A stretch of 64,000 bases of DNA from contig NZ_CP067393.1 in NCBI RefSeq assembly GCF_016653615.1, forward strand, positions 1,813,673-1,877,672, written 5' to 3'. The notes below the pieces were generated by a model. The model ran no database searches. It was given only the letters and a program-made list of their open reading frames with translations, and was not told the origin of the DNA. The number at the start of each line of letters is the position of its first letter. The stretch's first letter is position 1. This DNA is from Entomomonas asaccharolytica (GTDB lineage Bacteria; Pseudomonadota; Gammaproteobacteria; Pseudomonadales; Pseudomonadaceae). Both the position numbers and the translations under genes were made by a program. This document shows, piece after piece, positions 37,978 through 47,500 of the stretch.

Positions 37978-40950
37978 TTAATTACTTATAATTCCTGTTT
38001 TATATTGTTCTAGTTGACGGATATCTGGCCAGATAGTGTCATCTGCAAACTCAAAGCGAGTGATAGATTGAGTCCATGCCTTTGTACTTGGATTTAAATA
38101 TTCCTTAAATACCATTTGATCACCTTGATCACCCACAATAACCACTAAATCATATTCAATAGCCCGAAAGCTTATCATATCAGGTGTTACATCTTGGCCA
38201 AAAATAACTTTATCACTTCCTCTATCATTATGAATAATATCTTGACCATCACCTAAATTAAATAAAAAAGTATCATTTGAATACTGAACATTGGCATAAA
38301 TAAGATCATTACCTAGCCCACCTCTAATTGTTCCTTTTCCTCTAATGGTATCGTTTCCAGCTCCTCCATCTAGGTAGTTATTACCTACAATATCCGTAAT
38401 AGTGTCATCACCTGATCCTGCATAGATTGCATCGTCCCATGGTGTACCTAAAATTTCTTTACTGTAGTTATCAGGGTAATATTGTTTTAATACTATTTTG
38501 CGAATATCTGGCCATATTGTACCATCAGCAAATTCAAAGTGACGGTAGCTTTGACCTGCAACACCATCGGTTGAGCTAAAGAAGTTAATAAATTTTATTT
38601 CATCTCCTTGATTACCTACTACTACAACTAATATATTGCCTTCTCGACGGAAACTGATCATATCAGGCGTAACATCCTCACCAAAAATAATTTTATCTGT
38701 ATAGCCATAATTATCATAACTATCAACAGTATCTTTACCATCGCCTAGATTAAAATGAATAATATCACCCGCTGAATTATTGATTCTATTCATAATATAA
38801 TCGTTACCTTTACCTCCTCTAAGCTCACCTCTGCCATAGATAAAGTCATCTCCATCTCCCCCATCTAGGTAGTTATAACCTACAAGATCTTTGATATGAT
38901 CATTACCATTACCTGCATAGATCACATCATTCCACGCAGTACCTAAGATATTATTTTGATTATCTGCATAATATTGGGTTAGCTTTGTTTTGCGAATATC
39001 TTCCCAAACAGTACCATCTACGAACTCAAAGTGACGATAAGTTTGCCCTGCAGTCCCCTCAGTTAAACTAAAGAAATTAATAAAGTGCATTTCATCGCCT
39101 TGATCGCCCACTACCACTATTAAACTTTCCCCATTTCGACGGAAACTAACCATATCATGCGTGACATCTTTGCCAAAAATAACTTTATCTACATAGCCAT
39201 AACTATCATAACTTTCAATAATATCTTTACCATCCCCTAGGTTAAAATGGATAATATCGTTTGGTGAACTATTGGCTCTATTAATAATGTAGTCATTACC
39301 TATACCTCCTCTGAACTCACCCCTACCTATAATCATATCGTCACCCACACCACCATCTAAATAGTTGTAACCTGAATAATCTCTAATATGATCATTACCA
39401 TCACCTGCATAAATCACATCATCCCAAGGTGTACCTAAAATTTGATTGTAATTATCAGGATAGTATTGGGTTAATTTTATTTTACGAATATCTGGCCAGA
39501 CTGTACCATCTGCGAACTCAAATTGACGATAACTTTGTCCTTCTACATTGTAACTGCCTTCATAGCCAAAAAACCTGACAAAATTCATTTCATCACCTTG
39601 ATCCCCTACAACAACAATTAAGGAAGTTCCTTCACGACGAAAACTAATCATATCTGGGGTGACATCTTCACCAAAAATAACTCTATCTTTGTTATTCTCA
39701 TTCCCTGCATAATTAACCCAAGTTTCAATAGTATCCTTACCATCACCTAAATTAAAATGTATAATTTCACCAGGTGAGTTACTAAATTTATTAATTATAT
39801 GATCATTACCTTTGCCTCCTCTTATCTCTCCTCTGCCCATAATTACATCGTTACCAGCACCACCATCTAAATAGTTATAGCCTGTATAACTTTTAATAAC
39901 ATCATCGCCTGATCCTGCATATATAACATCTGTCCATGGGGTACCTATAATTTGGTTATAGTCATCAGGGTAATATTGTTTGAGGGGTTGTTTTCGAATA
40001 TCTTCCCAGATTGTTCCATCAGCAAATTCAAATTGGTGATAGGTTTGACCTGCTGTATTGTAAACTGATTCATCACCAAAGAATCTAACAAACCACATTT
40101 CATCACCTTGATCACCTACTACTACAACTAAAGCTGCGCCTTCTCGACGAAAAGTGATCATATCAGGGGTAACATCTTCACCAAAAATAACTCTATCTTT
40201 ATAACCATTACTATCATAGCTATCGATAATATCTTTACCATCACCTAGGTTAAAACGAATAATTTCCCCTGCTGAATTACTAACTATATTAATAATATGA
40301 TCATTACCAATACCCCCTATCATTTCTCCTCTTCCTATAATGACATCATCGCCTGCGCCACCGTCTAGATAGTTATAACCTGTATAATCCATAATGACAT
40401 CATTACCTGAACCACCTATTAAGGTATCATTTCCACTGGTTCCATAAAGTATCATGGGGTCATCTGGAAAGGCTTGATCGCGAATATCTGCCCAAAAACC
40501 ACCATTGGCAAACTCAAAACGATTAAAGGTTTGGTAATCTGTGTGTTTATAATAGTTAGTGAAGGTTATTTGATCAGTTTTATCACCTACTTTAACAATT
40601 AGGTCATCATTATTTTGACTGAAGCTAATCATTGCTTTGGTAATGCCTTCCCCAAAGATAACTTTATCTCGTTTGCCATAATTTTCATCTTGTAAATCAT
40701 CGAAGGCATTAATAATATAGTTACCTGCGCCACTATTAAAAATCAACGTATCATGAATGCCTGACTCTTGAGCATTTACTATAAGATCAGTATCCAACCC
40801 ACTATTTGCTATAGCCTCTTGTTCAGAGCTTGCAATAGCTTGATTATAGGTATTGATATGTTGAGCATGTATTATCTTAAAAGGCCATATAGAGAGCACC
40901 ATAAAAAGCAAGGTGAATATACGCTGATAGTGTTTTTTAACTGTTTTCAT
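37978..40950 (-). CDS. Secreted haemolysin-type calcium-binding repeat (RTX / HCBP-related) protein
   Basis: 990 residues. A Sec-type signal peptide (residues 1-30, ...SIWPFKIIHAQ) is followed by about five tandem units of roughly 166 residues starting near 192, 358, 527, 690 and 853. Each unit has a short RTX-like nonapeptide cluster (YNYLDGGAGDD, GGxGNDxI) and then a module 'FGEDVTPDMISFRREG...VVVVGDQGDEM...FEFADGTVWPDIR' matching the HCBP-related domain. It lacks an enzymatic head and any neighbouring type I exporter. It probably binds calcium outside the cell. The leader and signal peptide are almost the same as those of the divergent gene at 41516. Confidence 0.85.
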   Translation of the reverse strand: MKTVKKHYQRIFTLLFMVLSIWPFKIIHAQHINTYNQAIASSEQEAIANSGLDTDLIVNAQESGIHDTLIFNSGAGNYIINAFDDLQDENYGKRDKVIFGEGITKAMISFSQNNDDLIVKVGDKTDQITFTNYYKHTDYQTFNRFEFANGGFWADIRDQAFPDDPMILYGTSGNDTLIGGSGNDVIMDYTGYNYLDGGAGDDVIIGRGEMIGGIGNDHIINIVSNSAGEIIRFNLGDGKDIIDSYDSNGYKDRVIFGEDVTPDMITFRREGAALVVVVGDQGDEMWFVRFFGDESVYNTAGQTYHQFEFADGTIWEDIRKQPLKQYYPDDYNQIIGTPWTDVIYAGSGDDVIKSYTGYNYLDGGAGNDVIMGRGEIRGGKGNDHIINKFSNSPGEIIHFNLGDGKDTIETWVNYAGNENNKDRVIFGEDVTPDMISFRREGTSLIVVVGDQGDEMNFVRFFGYEGSYNVEGQSYRQFEFADGTVWPDIRKIKLTQYYPDNYNQILGTPWDDVIYAGDGNDHIRDYSGYNYLDGGVGDDMIIGRGEFRGGIGNDYIINRANSSPNDIIHFNLGDGKDIIESYDSYGYVDKVIFGKDVTHDMVSFRRNGESLIVVVGDQGDEMHFINFFSLTEGTAGQTYRHFEFVDGTVWEDIRKTKLTQYYADNQNNILGTAWNDVIYAGNGNDHIKDLVGYNYLDGGDGDDFIYGRGELRGGKGNDYIMNRINNSAGDIIHFNLGDGKDTVDSYDNYGYTDKIIFGEDVTPDMISFRREGNILVVVVGNQGDEIKFINFFSSTDGVAGQSYRHFEFADGTIWPDIRKIVLKQYYPDNYSKEILGTPWDDAIYAGSGDDTITDIVGNNYLDGGAGNDTIRGKGTIRGGLGNDLIYANVQYSNDTFLFNLGDGQDIIHNDRGSDKVIFGQDVTPDMISFRAIEYDLVVIVGDQGDQMVFKEYLNPSTKAWTQSITRFEFADDTIWPDIRQLEQYKTGIISN
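37990..40377 (-). repeat. Tandem ~498-bp coding repeats (about 4.8 copies)
   Basis: In-frame units of about 166 codons inside the calcium-binding-repeat gene; the last (C-terminal) one is diverged and short. The middle units are close to each other at protein level (shared YNYLDGG, GRGE, NLGDGKD and DVTPDM blocks), which points to recent expansion or homogenisation. Confidence 0.8.
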
Positions 40951-40974
40951 TGCTTATAATCCTTAGAACTCCAT

Positions 40975-41089
40975 AGGTAATAGATAAATTCCTGAGAAGT
41001 TTCTATGTGCTAAATTCTTATTAACTGTTTGATATATTTATTATTTTCTCTGTTACTGCTAGAGATAGAGGCATGGTAGGCTGTTTATA
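40975..41089 (+). repeat. Inverted repeat, left arm (115 bp identical core)
   Basis: Exactly matches the reverse complement of 41378-41492. The similarity continues with a few differences through the ribosome site (AAGGATT), the start codon and the signal-peptide codons of the gene on this side, to about 40882. Confidence 0.9.
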
Positions 41090-41287
41090 GAGTTAATTCT
41101 TTTGGCTTAAGCAAAAATTAATTAAGGGAGATATTCAATATAGAAGTGAAATTTTGTTATAAGATGATTGCAGCTAAAGATTACTAAAATATTAGGATAA
41201 TTATGAGATCTTTCTTTTTATTAATAACTAACTACAAATAAAAAACTAAACATTAACTAAAAAATATAACAGCGTATTCAATATGAT

Positions 41288-41357
41288 CTGTATCTTCTAC
41301 ACATCGGACGCTGCCGACGATCTGCAGTGTTTACCTCTCTCTGTTCCCCTTAATATT
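41288..41357 (+). other. Sequencing-adapter contamination (Illumina Nextera i5 side, reverse complement)
   Basis: A gap-free 70-bp match to the full adapter layout. 41288-41320 corresponds to the transposase mosaic end plus Read 1 linker (30 of 33 bases; the last 14, GACGCTGCCGACGA, exact). 41321-41328 (TCTGCAGT) is one base from the reverse complement of the 506 index (TATGCAGT). 41329-41357 matches 19 of 29 bases of the P5 end, with the errors rising towards its end as in a read running past its insert. This is not genomic DNA. Confidence 0.93.
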
Positions 41358-41377
41358 TAACCAACAAGAAACGTAAT

Positions 41378-41492
41378 TATAAACAGCCTACCATGCCTCT
41401 ATCTCTAGCAGTAACAGAGAAAATAATAAATATATCAAACAGTTAATAAGAATTTAGCACATAGAAACTTCTCAGGAATTTATCTATTACCT
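41378..41492 (-). repeat. Inverted repeat, right arm (115 bp identical core)
   Basis: Reverse complement of 40975-41089 without mismatch. It extends, less perfectly, through ATG 41516 to about 41590 (signal peptide). Confidence 0.9.
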
Positions 41493-41515
41493 GTGGAGTT
41501 CTAAGGATTTAAACA

Positions 41516-43621
41516 ATGAGAACAGTTAAAAAACACTATCGGCGTATATTCACCTTGCTTTTTATGGTGCTTTCAATATGGCCTTTTAAAGTGGCTCTGG
41601 CACAAGATGCTGAATGTGCTGAAGTTAGAGTAATTATTGAGCAGAAACTATCATTTGAACGGCAAGCATTTGATGCAAAAATGCTGATTAATAATGGTTT
41701 AACTTCTGCAAAATTAGAAAATATCCGTATTGAGCTTCTATTTGAAGATCGAAACAATCAGCCTGTTTCAGTCACTGAAGATGCTAATGAAACAGAAGCA
41801 ATGTTTTTCTACAAAATAGACTCACTATCTGGTATAGAAAATATTTCAGGTACAGGTGAAATTGCCAGTAAATCTTCAGCAGAAATACATTGGCTAATTA
41901 TTCCCGCTTATGGCGCAGCTGCTGATCAAGACAAATTATATTATGTAGGTGCTAAGGTTAGTTATACCTTAAATGGTGAGGAAACAAGCGTTGATGTTAC
42001 ACCTGATTATATTACGGTAAGGCCTTTACCTAAATTAGTTTTAGATTATTTTTTTCCTGAAGATGTGTATGGTGATGATGATTTTACTACAGATATAGAG
42101 CCTTCTATTCCTTTCACTTTAGGCGTAAGAGTTAAAAATACAGGCTATGGCGTAGCTAATAATACAGCCATTGAATCTGCCCAACCAAAGATTATAGATA
42201 ATGCTCAAAACTTATTAGTTAACTTTGAAATTATTGGTGGTTATGTAGCTGATCAGTTGATTGGTAAAAGCTTATTATTAAAATTGGGTGATATACCGCC
42301 AAATGCTTCTCAAGTAGGCCGTTGGAATGTTGTTACTTCACTTTCTGGAAAATTTACTGAGTTTACAGCTAGCTATTCTCATGCAGATGGTTTAGGGGGT
42401 AAATTAACCTCACTGATTGATAGTGTAAACACTCACACATTGGTACATGATGTAAAAGTTGATCTCCCTTATAGAGACAACGTTCGTGACTTTCTAGCAT
42501 TTGACCAAGATACTTTAAGAGTATATGAATCAGAAGGAATTGATTCAGAAGTCAGTGATCTATCTTCACAAAGTTTACTTGAAGCCATTAATGGTAAATA
42601 TGCTCTTAGTTTTCCTGCCACAATGGGATTGGTTTACACCAAACTAGCTGATCCGTTTAATGGCACTCGAACGCCTTTCAATATGCAACGTTCTGATGGT
42701 AAGGTCATTGCCCATGAAAATGTCTGGCTATCAAAAGAACGTAATGAAGATTTATCTTGGTCTTACTTCATTCATTTATTTGATACAAATTCAACAGGCC
42801 AATATCAGTTTACATTTACTGAAATAACCAATAAAGCTTCATTAGCAGGAACGGTATATAACGATACTAATGATAATGGTGTGTTTGATGAGTCAGAAAA
42901 AGGTATTGGTGTTGCAGCTATTCAATTAACAGGAATAGATCAAGATTGCATAAAAATATCTACACAGGCTTATACAGATAACCAAGGTCATTTTAATTTC
43001 GTAGGATTAAATCCAGGTAACTACGCTCTACAAGCATTACCACTTAATGGCTTAAATGATGGTCAAGCAACGACTACAGTAGCAAATGCTACCACTCAAA
43101 TAAGCAAAATTACTGATATTCAATTAGCTGCTGGTATGCAAGTAGATGGTAATCTTTTTGCTAAAGTAAGCAGTGAAATAGCGTTACCCCAAGCCAATGC
43201 AGCAGATCTTGATATTGGCATAGTGAGTTCAACTAATACAGCGAATGTTGATGATACGGTTAAATACACCGTTACATTAGTTAATCATGGTCCTAATGAT
43301 GCGATTGATACAAGTGTAGATTTATCTATTCCAAAAAATCTTAGGGTTTATCTTATCAGTACTACCGCTGGCCAAGTCATCAATAGTAATGGTCGTTGGG
43401 TTATTAATAAAATCCCATCAGGCGCTTCCTATACCTTACAGATTAATACAAGAGTTATGCAAGCAGCAGGTAATGTGCCTGTAACAGCTACTATTACTAG
43501 CCAGACAGCAGATAACAATCCAACCAATAATACAGCAACTGTTACCTTGTTAACCACAGCAACCGCAAAATTAACGTTTGGATTTGACCAATTCGTCACT
43601 CAAATTGCGTCTAATTATTGA
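41516..43621 (+). CDS. Secreted DUF11 / SdrD-B-like surface protein
   Basis: 701 residues. Signal peptide 1-29 (MRTVKKHYRRIFTLLFMVLS...ALA-QD) is nearly that of the divergent calcium-binding protein. A long beta-rich N-terminal region is followed by an SdrD-B/carboxypeptidase-regulatory-like domain near 443-535 ('GTVYNDTNDNGVFDESEKGI') and a DUF11 Ig-like domain near 565-680 ('DDTVKYTVTLVNHGPNDA'). There is no anchor motif. It is first of four same-strand genes and probably a structural or adhesive partner of the RHS protein. The sequence upstream of 41378 is unreliable because of the adapter. Confidence 0.8.
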   Translation: MRTVKKHYRRIFTLLFMVLSIWPFKVALAQDAECAEVRVIIEQKLSFERQAFDAKMLINNGLTSAKLENIRIELLFEDRNNQPVSVTEDANETEAMFFYKIDSLSGIENISGTGEIASKSSAEIHWLIIPAYGAAADQDKLYYVGAKVSYTLNGEETSVDVTPDYITVRPLPKLVLDYFFPEDVYGDDDFTTDIEPSIPFTLGVRVKNTGYGVANNTAIESAQPKIIDNAQNLLVNFEIIGGYVADQLIGKSLLLKLGDIPPNASQVGRWNVVTSLSGKFTEFTASYSHADGLGGKLTSLIDSVNTHTLVHDVKVDLPYRDNVRDFLAFDQDTLRVYESEGIDSEVSDLSSQSLLEAINGKYALSFPATMGLVYTKLADPFNGTRTPFNMQRSDGKVIAHENVWLSKERNEDLSWSYFIHLFDTNSTGQYQFTFTEITNKASLAGTVYNDTNDNGVFDESEKGIGVAAIQLTGIDQDCIKISTQAYTDNQGHFNFVGLNPGNYALQALPLNGLNDGQATTTVANATTQISKITDIQLAAGMQVDGNLFAKVSSEIALPQANAADLDIGIVSSTNTANVDDTVKYTVTLVNHGPNDAIDTSVDLSIPKNLRVYLISTTAGQVINSNGRWVINKIPSGASYTLQINTRVMQAAGNVPVTATITSQTADNNPTNNTATVTLLTTATAKLTFGFDQFVTQIASNY

Positions 43622-43635
43622 TAGGTAAGGATACC

Positions 43636-44496
43636 ATGATGAGCTTTCTAGGATACAAACCACTTGCTAACAGTGGTTGGCTTTTTCTTACTTTATTATT
43701 AGTGAGTACACAATGCCTACAGAGTTATGCAGGCTGTCCAAATAATACATTAGCTAATGAACAAGCAGAGCAATATAGCCATATTAATTTTGTAAATCAC
43801 CAACACAGTTTAGACAGTAGTTGTTGGATTAATGATTCTGCAATAGCGGCACTAGCTGAAAAAGAAACCGTTTTATGGATTGATGTTAGATCAAAAAGTG
43901 AGCAAAAAAGATTACCTTTAGATGGTTTATTAGAAATCCCTCTTGCTGCTTTATCTAACAAACAATTTCTAAAAAAACAACCTATTGTATTGGTTGGAAC
44001 AGGTTTTGATCAGGTTATGCTAAATAGAACCTGCATACAACTAAAACAAACAGGCTTTACAGAGGTTTATGCGTTAGAAGGTGGCGCTTATGTTTTGAAT
44101 AAAAAACAACAACAGCATTATGAAATAACACCTGAACAATATTGGTCAGGTTCAATGGCAGGCTCATGGAAAACCATTGCTACTGATATTGCAGAAGAAG
44201 ACTTACAAGTATTACCAATAATACCATTTAAACAATTATTTTCCACAGCGGATGATGTTGCTTTAGCTATTCAACAAACAGTATCTCAATTCAATCAATT
44301 AACACCTATTTCGCTTGTACTAATTACCCCAGATCAAGCAACAACAATCTATTGGCAACAGGTATTAAATAACCTCACTGACTCGAAACAAATCGTGTGG
44401 TTACAGGGAGGCATAAAAAATTATAACGATTATATCAATCAGCAACAAAGCATTCGAAATAACGCAGCAAAAGCACCTAGCCGCTCCTGCCGTTAA
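43636..44496 (+). CDS. Exported rhodanese-like protein, probably inactive
   Basis: 286 residues from ATG 43636 (TAAGGA ribosome site at 43626-43631; an in-frame TTG at 43618 is less likely). Signal peptide ends near 'SYAGCPN'. A rhodanese fold is suggested by 'VLWIDVRSKSEQKRLPLDGLLEIPL' in parts (WIDVRSKSEQ, DGLLEIPL) and 'FTEVYALEGGAYVL'. The active-site loop reads VGTGFDQ with no cysteine, so sulphur transfer is unlikely. A second, weaker copy follows (ITPDQ..IVWLQGGIKNY). It lies between the DUF11 and Ig-like genes. Confidence 0.72.
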   Translation: MMSFLGYKPLANSGWLFLTLLLVSTQCLQSYAGCPNNTLANEQAEQYSHINFVNHQHSLDSSCWINDSAIAALAEKETVLWIDVRSKSEQKRLPLDGLLEIPLAALSNKQFLKKQPIVLVGTGFDQVMLNRTCIQLKQTGFTEVYALEGGAYVLNKKQQQHYEITPEQYWSGSMAGSWKTIATDIAEEDLQVLPIIPFKQLFSTADDVALAIQQTVSQFNQLTPISLVLITPDQATTIYWQQVLNNLTDSKQIVWLQGGIKNYNDYINQQQSIRNNAAKAPSRSCR

Positions 44497-44525
44497 TTCC
44501 TATAAACGCATTATAAGGTAATAAT

Positions 44526-47500
44526 ATGAACATATTGCAACACTATAATCGAACCTTGTTTTTACTTTACTTAGTTAAAAAACAAGGTTACCGATTATTC
44601 ACATTAACGTTAAAGAAAATAACCAGCTTAATTGCTTTTTGTAGTCTTATTGCAATCAGCAATTTAACTATAGCTGCCACTAATACTGGCTTAACTGGTG
44701 ACGATCAAGTTAAAGGCCCTTTCCCTATTGGCTTTAACTTTAAATTATATCAACAAGAGTTTAATGAGTTTCACGCTTCAACTAACGGGCTTCTACAATT
44801 TACTAATCCATCAACAGCTTATTCTAATAGCTGTTTACCTGGCAGTCTTAATAATACTCTTTATGTATTTTGGGATGATTTAAGAACCAATGTAACAGGC
44901 CAACCTGATGGTACCGTTTATTATGAAACCATTGGAGAAGCACCAGACCGTCAATTAATTGCGCAATGGACTAATCAATATTTTTATGGCTCTAATTTAC
45001 CGATGGGTACATTCCAAGCCATTCTATATGAAGGCTCTAATGAAATAAAATTCCAGTACCGCAATCTATTCGATGATCGTAGTAAAGGCAATAGTGCAAC
45101 CATTGGTATTCAGGGTGAAGACAAATTAGTACAACAAATTAGTTGTAATCAAACCAATGCCCTTTCCTCTGAGCAAGCTATTGTATTTACACCTAATGAA
45201 ACACTAACTGGCTATACAGTTAACACACAAGCTGAATATGACTTTATTGATATTTCTGGGCTTAGTGTGAGACCTCCTGTAGCTACCAGTCGCTATACTA
45301 AAACAGATTTACATTGGACATGGAGCCAACTTTCTACCCTTACCTCCTATCAAATAGAAATTCAAGATCAACAAGGTAATATCGTTTTACAACAGGTTTT
45401 AGGTAATGTAGGTGAGTTTACTTATAACACTAACTTAACCAATGGTAAAAGCTACAAAGCCAGAGTCAGAGGCAGTATTAACAATGGTGGTACATGGGAA
45501 TTTTGGTCAGGTTTTTCTTTACCTATTACAGTTGATACGGGTAAACCACAAGTACAAATTGATAGTTTCTCTCGTTTAAATGAAGAAACTCTTAAAATCA
45601 TCTATCAAGCCTTTGATGATATCAGTGGCCTTGCCGAAGTTAATCTACAAATAGCCAGTGATGAGGCATTTGATACTATCCTAGTGACAGAGCAACTTTC
45701 TATTGAAAACACTTCTGCCACTATTACAGGTATCAACCATAGAGGATCACTCTATGCACGTATAAATGCCGTTGACCAAATTGGTAATACTTCCGATTTT
45801 TCTAATATTAAATCGATAGAGCTTTTAGCCCCTACCATTATAACTCCTGTAACCAATAGCAAGCTAAATCAAGCAACCGTAATGGTATCAGGTAAAGGTG
45901 AAGCAGGTGGTTTAGTGCAACTTTTTCTTAATGGTCAAGTGATAGGTTCTGAAATTGAAGTTGATCAACAAAATAATTTTAATACCACTATCACTTTACC
46001 CAATGAAGGTAACTATCAACTCAGTGCAACCATTAAAACTGACTCAGCAACAAGTGAGCTAAGCAACCTTATTAGTGTTGAATATAAACTACCTATCCCC
46101 ACGGCTAGTTTTATTACGCCAGCAGAAGGTTTAACCCTAGTAGCACCCACTCAAATTGAAATCAGTGCTATTGATGAACTAGCGATTAAACAAGTTGAAA
46201 TCTACATCAACAATAGCAAAAAAACTACGCTAACTAAAGTTCCCTATCAATACCAATGGGATGTTACCCAAGTTAAAAATGGTGATTACACCATTAAAGT
46301 TAATGTCATTAATAGCAGTAATAAAATGGTTACATTAACACGTCAAATTAAGGTGGATATACAGCAACCTGAAATACCACAAACTATTTATACAGGGGAA
46401 ATAACTGATATTTCGCCTAAAACAAGTTATGGGCCACAACCTATTACATTTACAGGACATGCTATTTATCGTGCAGATGCTGAAAAAGCAGCTAATCTGC
46501 CTTTAACCCTATTACTGACTACAAATGGTTTTGATAAAACAATTAATGTAGTCACTGATGCAACAGGGACATTCTCCTATACTTTTGAGCCAGAAGCGCA
46601 TGATGCTGGGCTTTATACTGCAATGGCTATTCATCCCAAAGAATCAAAAACCTATGCGCAAGGTAATTTTGCTATTAATCGTATTAAATTTGATATAACA
46701 GGTTATAACCTAACCACTGCCAGACATTTAGCAACCCCCATCAAAGTAACAGCTACTAGCAGTGCTGGAGCAACTAACCTGCATTGGCAGTTAAAAGCAG
46801 AAGACCAACCTACAGGTACTTTACCTAAAGGCATTGAAATTGATACCAGTGCCACAGTTAACATAGCAGCAGGCAAAAGTGCACCGCTTATTATTAATTT
46901 CAAAGCAGATGATACAGCACCTGAAACAGGCGCATTATTTTTAACTGCCTTTGCTACAGATTCAGGTGATTTAGAACGCGGTAAATTCCAAATTAACTAC
47001 CGTTTAACACCTGCCACACCTGCACTTACTGTTACACCAACCTATATAGAAACAGGTGTGCAACAAGCAAACAGTATTGTAGAAAGTATCAAACTTACCA
47101 ATAAAGGCTTAATTGCTGCTGAAAATGTACAAATTAAACTGCTAGATCAAAACAACAATCCAGCACCCAATTGGGTATTTATTAGTAGTAAACAATTAGG
47201 CTCACTAGAGGTAGGTGAAACACTAGATTTACAGCTTACTGCACAACCAGATAGTAGCTTAGCAGATGGTATTTATAGATTTAATATTATCGTAACTGCA
47301 AGCAATGGTAACGGTGGTACTATTCCTGTTTCTGTATCTGTCACACAACATGGACAAGGCTCTGTTATGTTTGATGTAGCCGATATCTACACAGCAACAC
47401 TCAATGAAAATGGACTACCTATTCAGGGTGTAGCTAATGTCACTATTAAACTGCAAAACGAGAATGTAGTTACACAGCAATACCAATTAAAAACCAATCA

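Noticed and set aside
40975-41492. Invertible promoter (phase-variation switch) between inverted repeats
   Set aside because: The spacer contains sequencing adapter, so the layout itself is not reliable. No recombinase gene is nearby.
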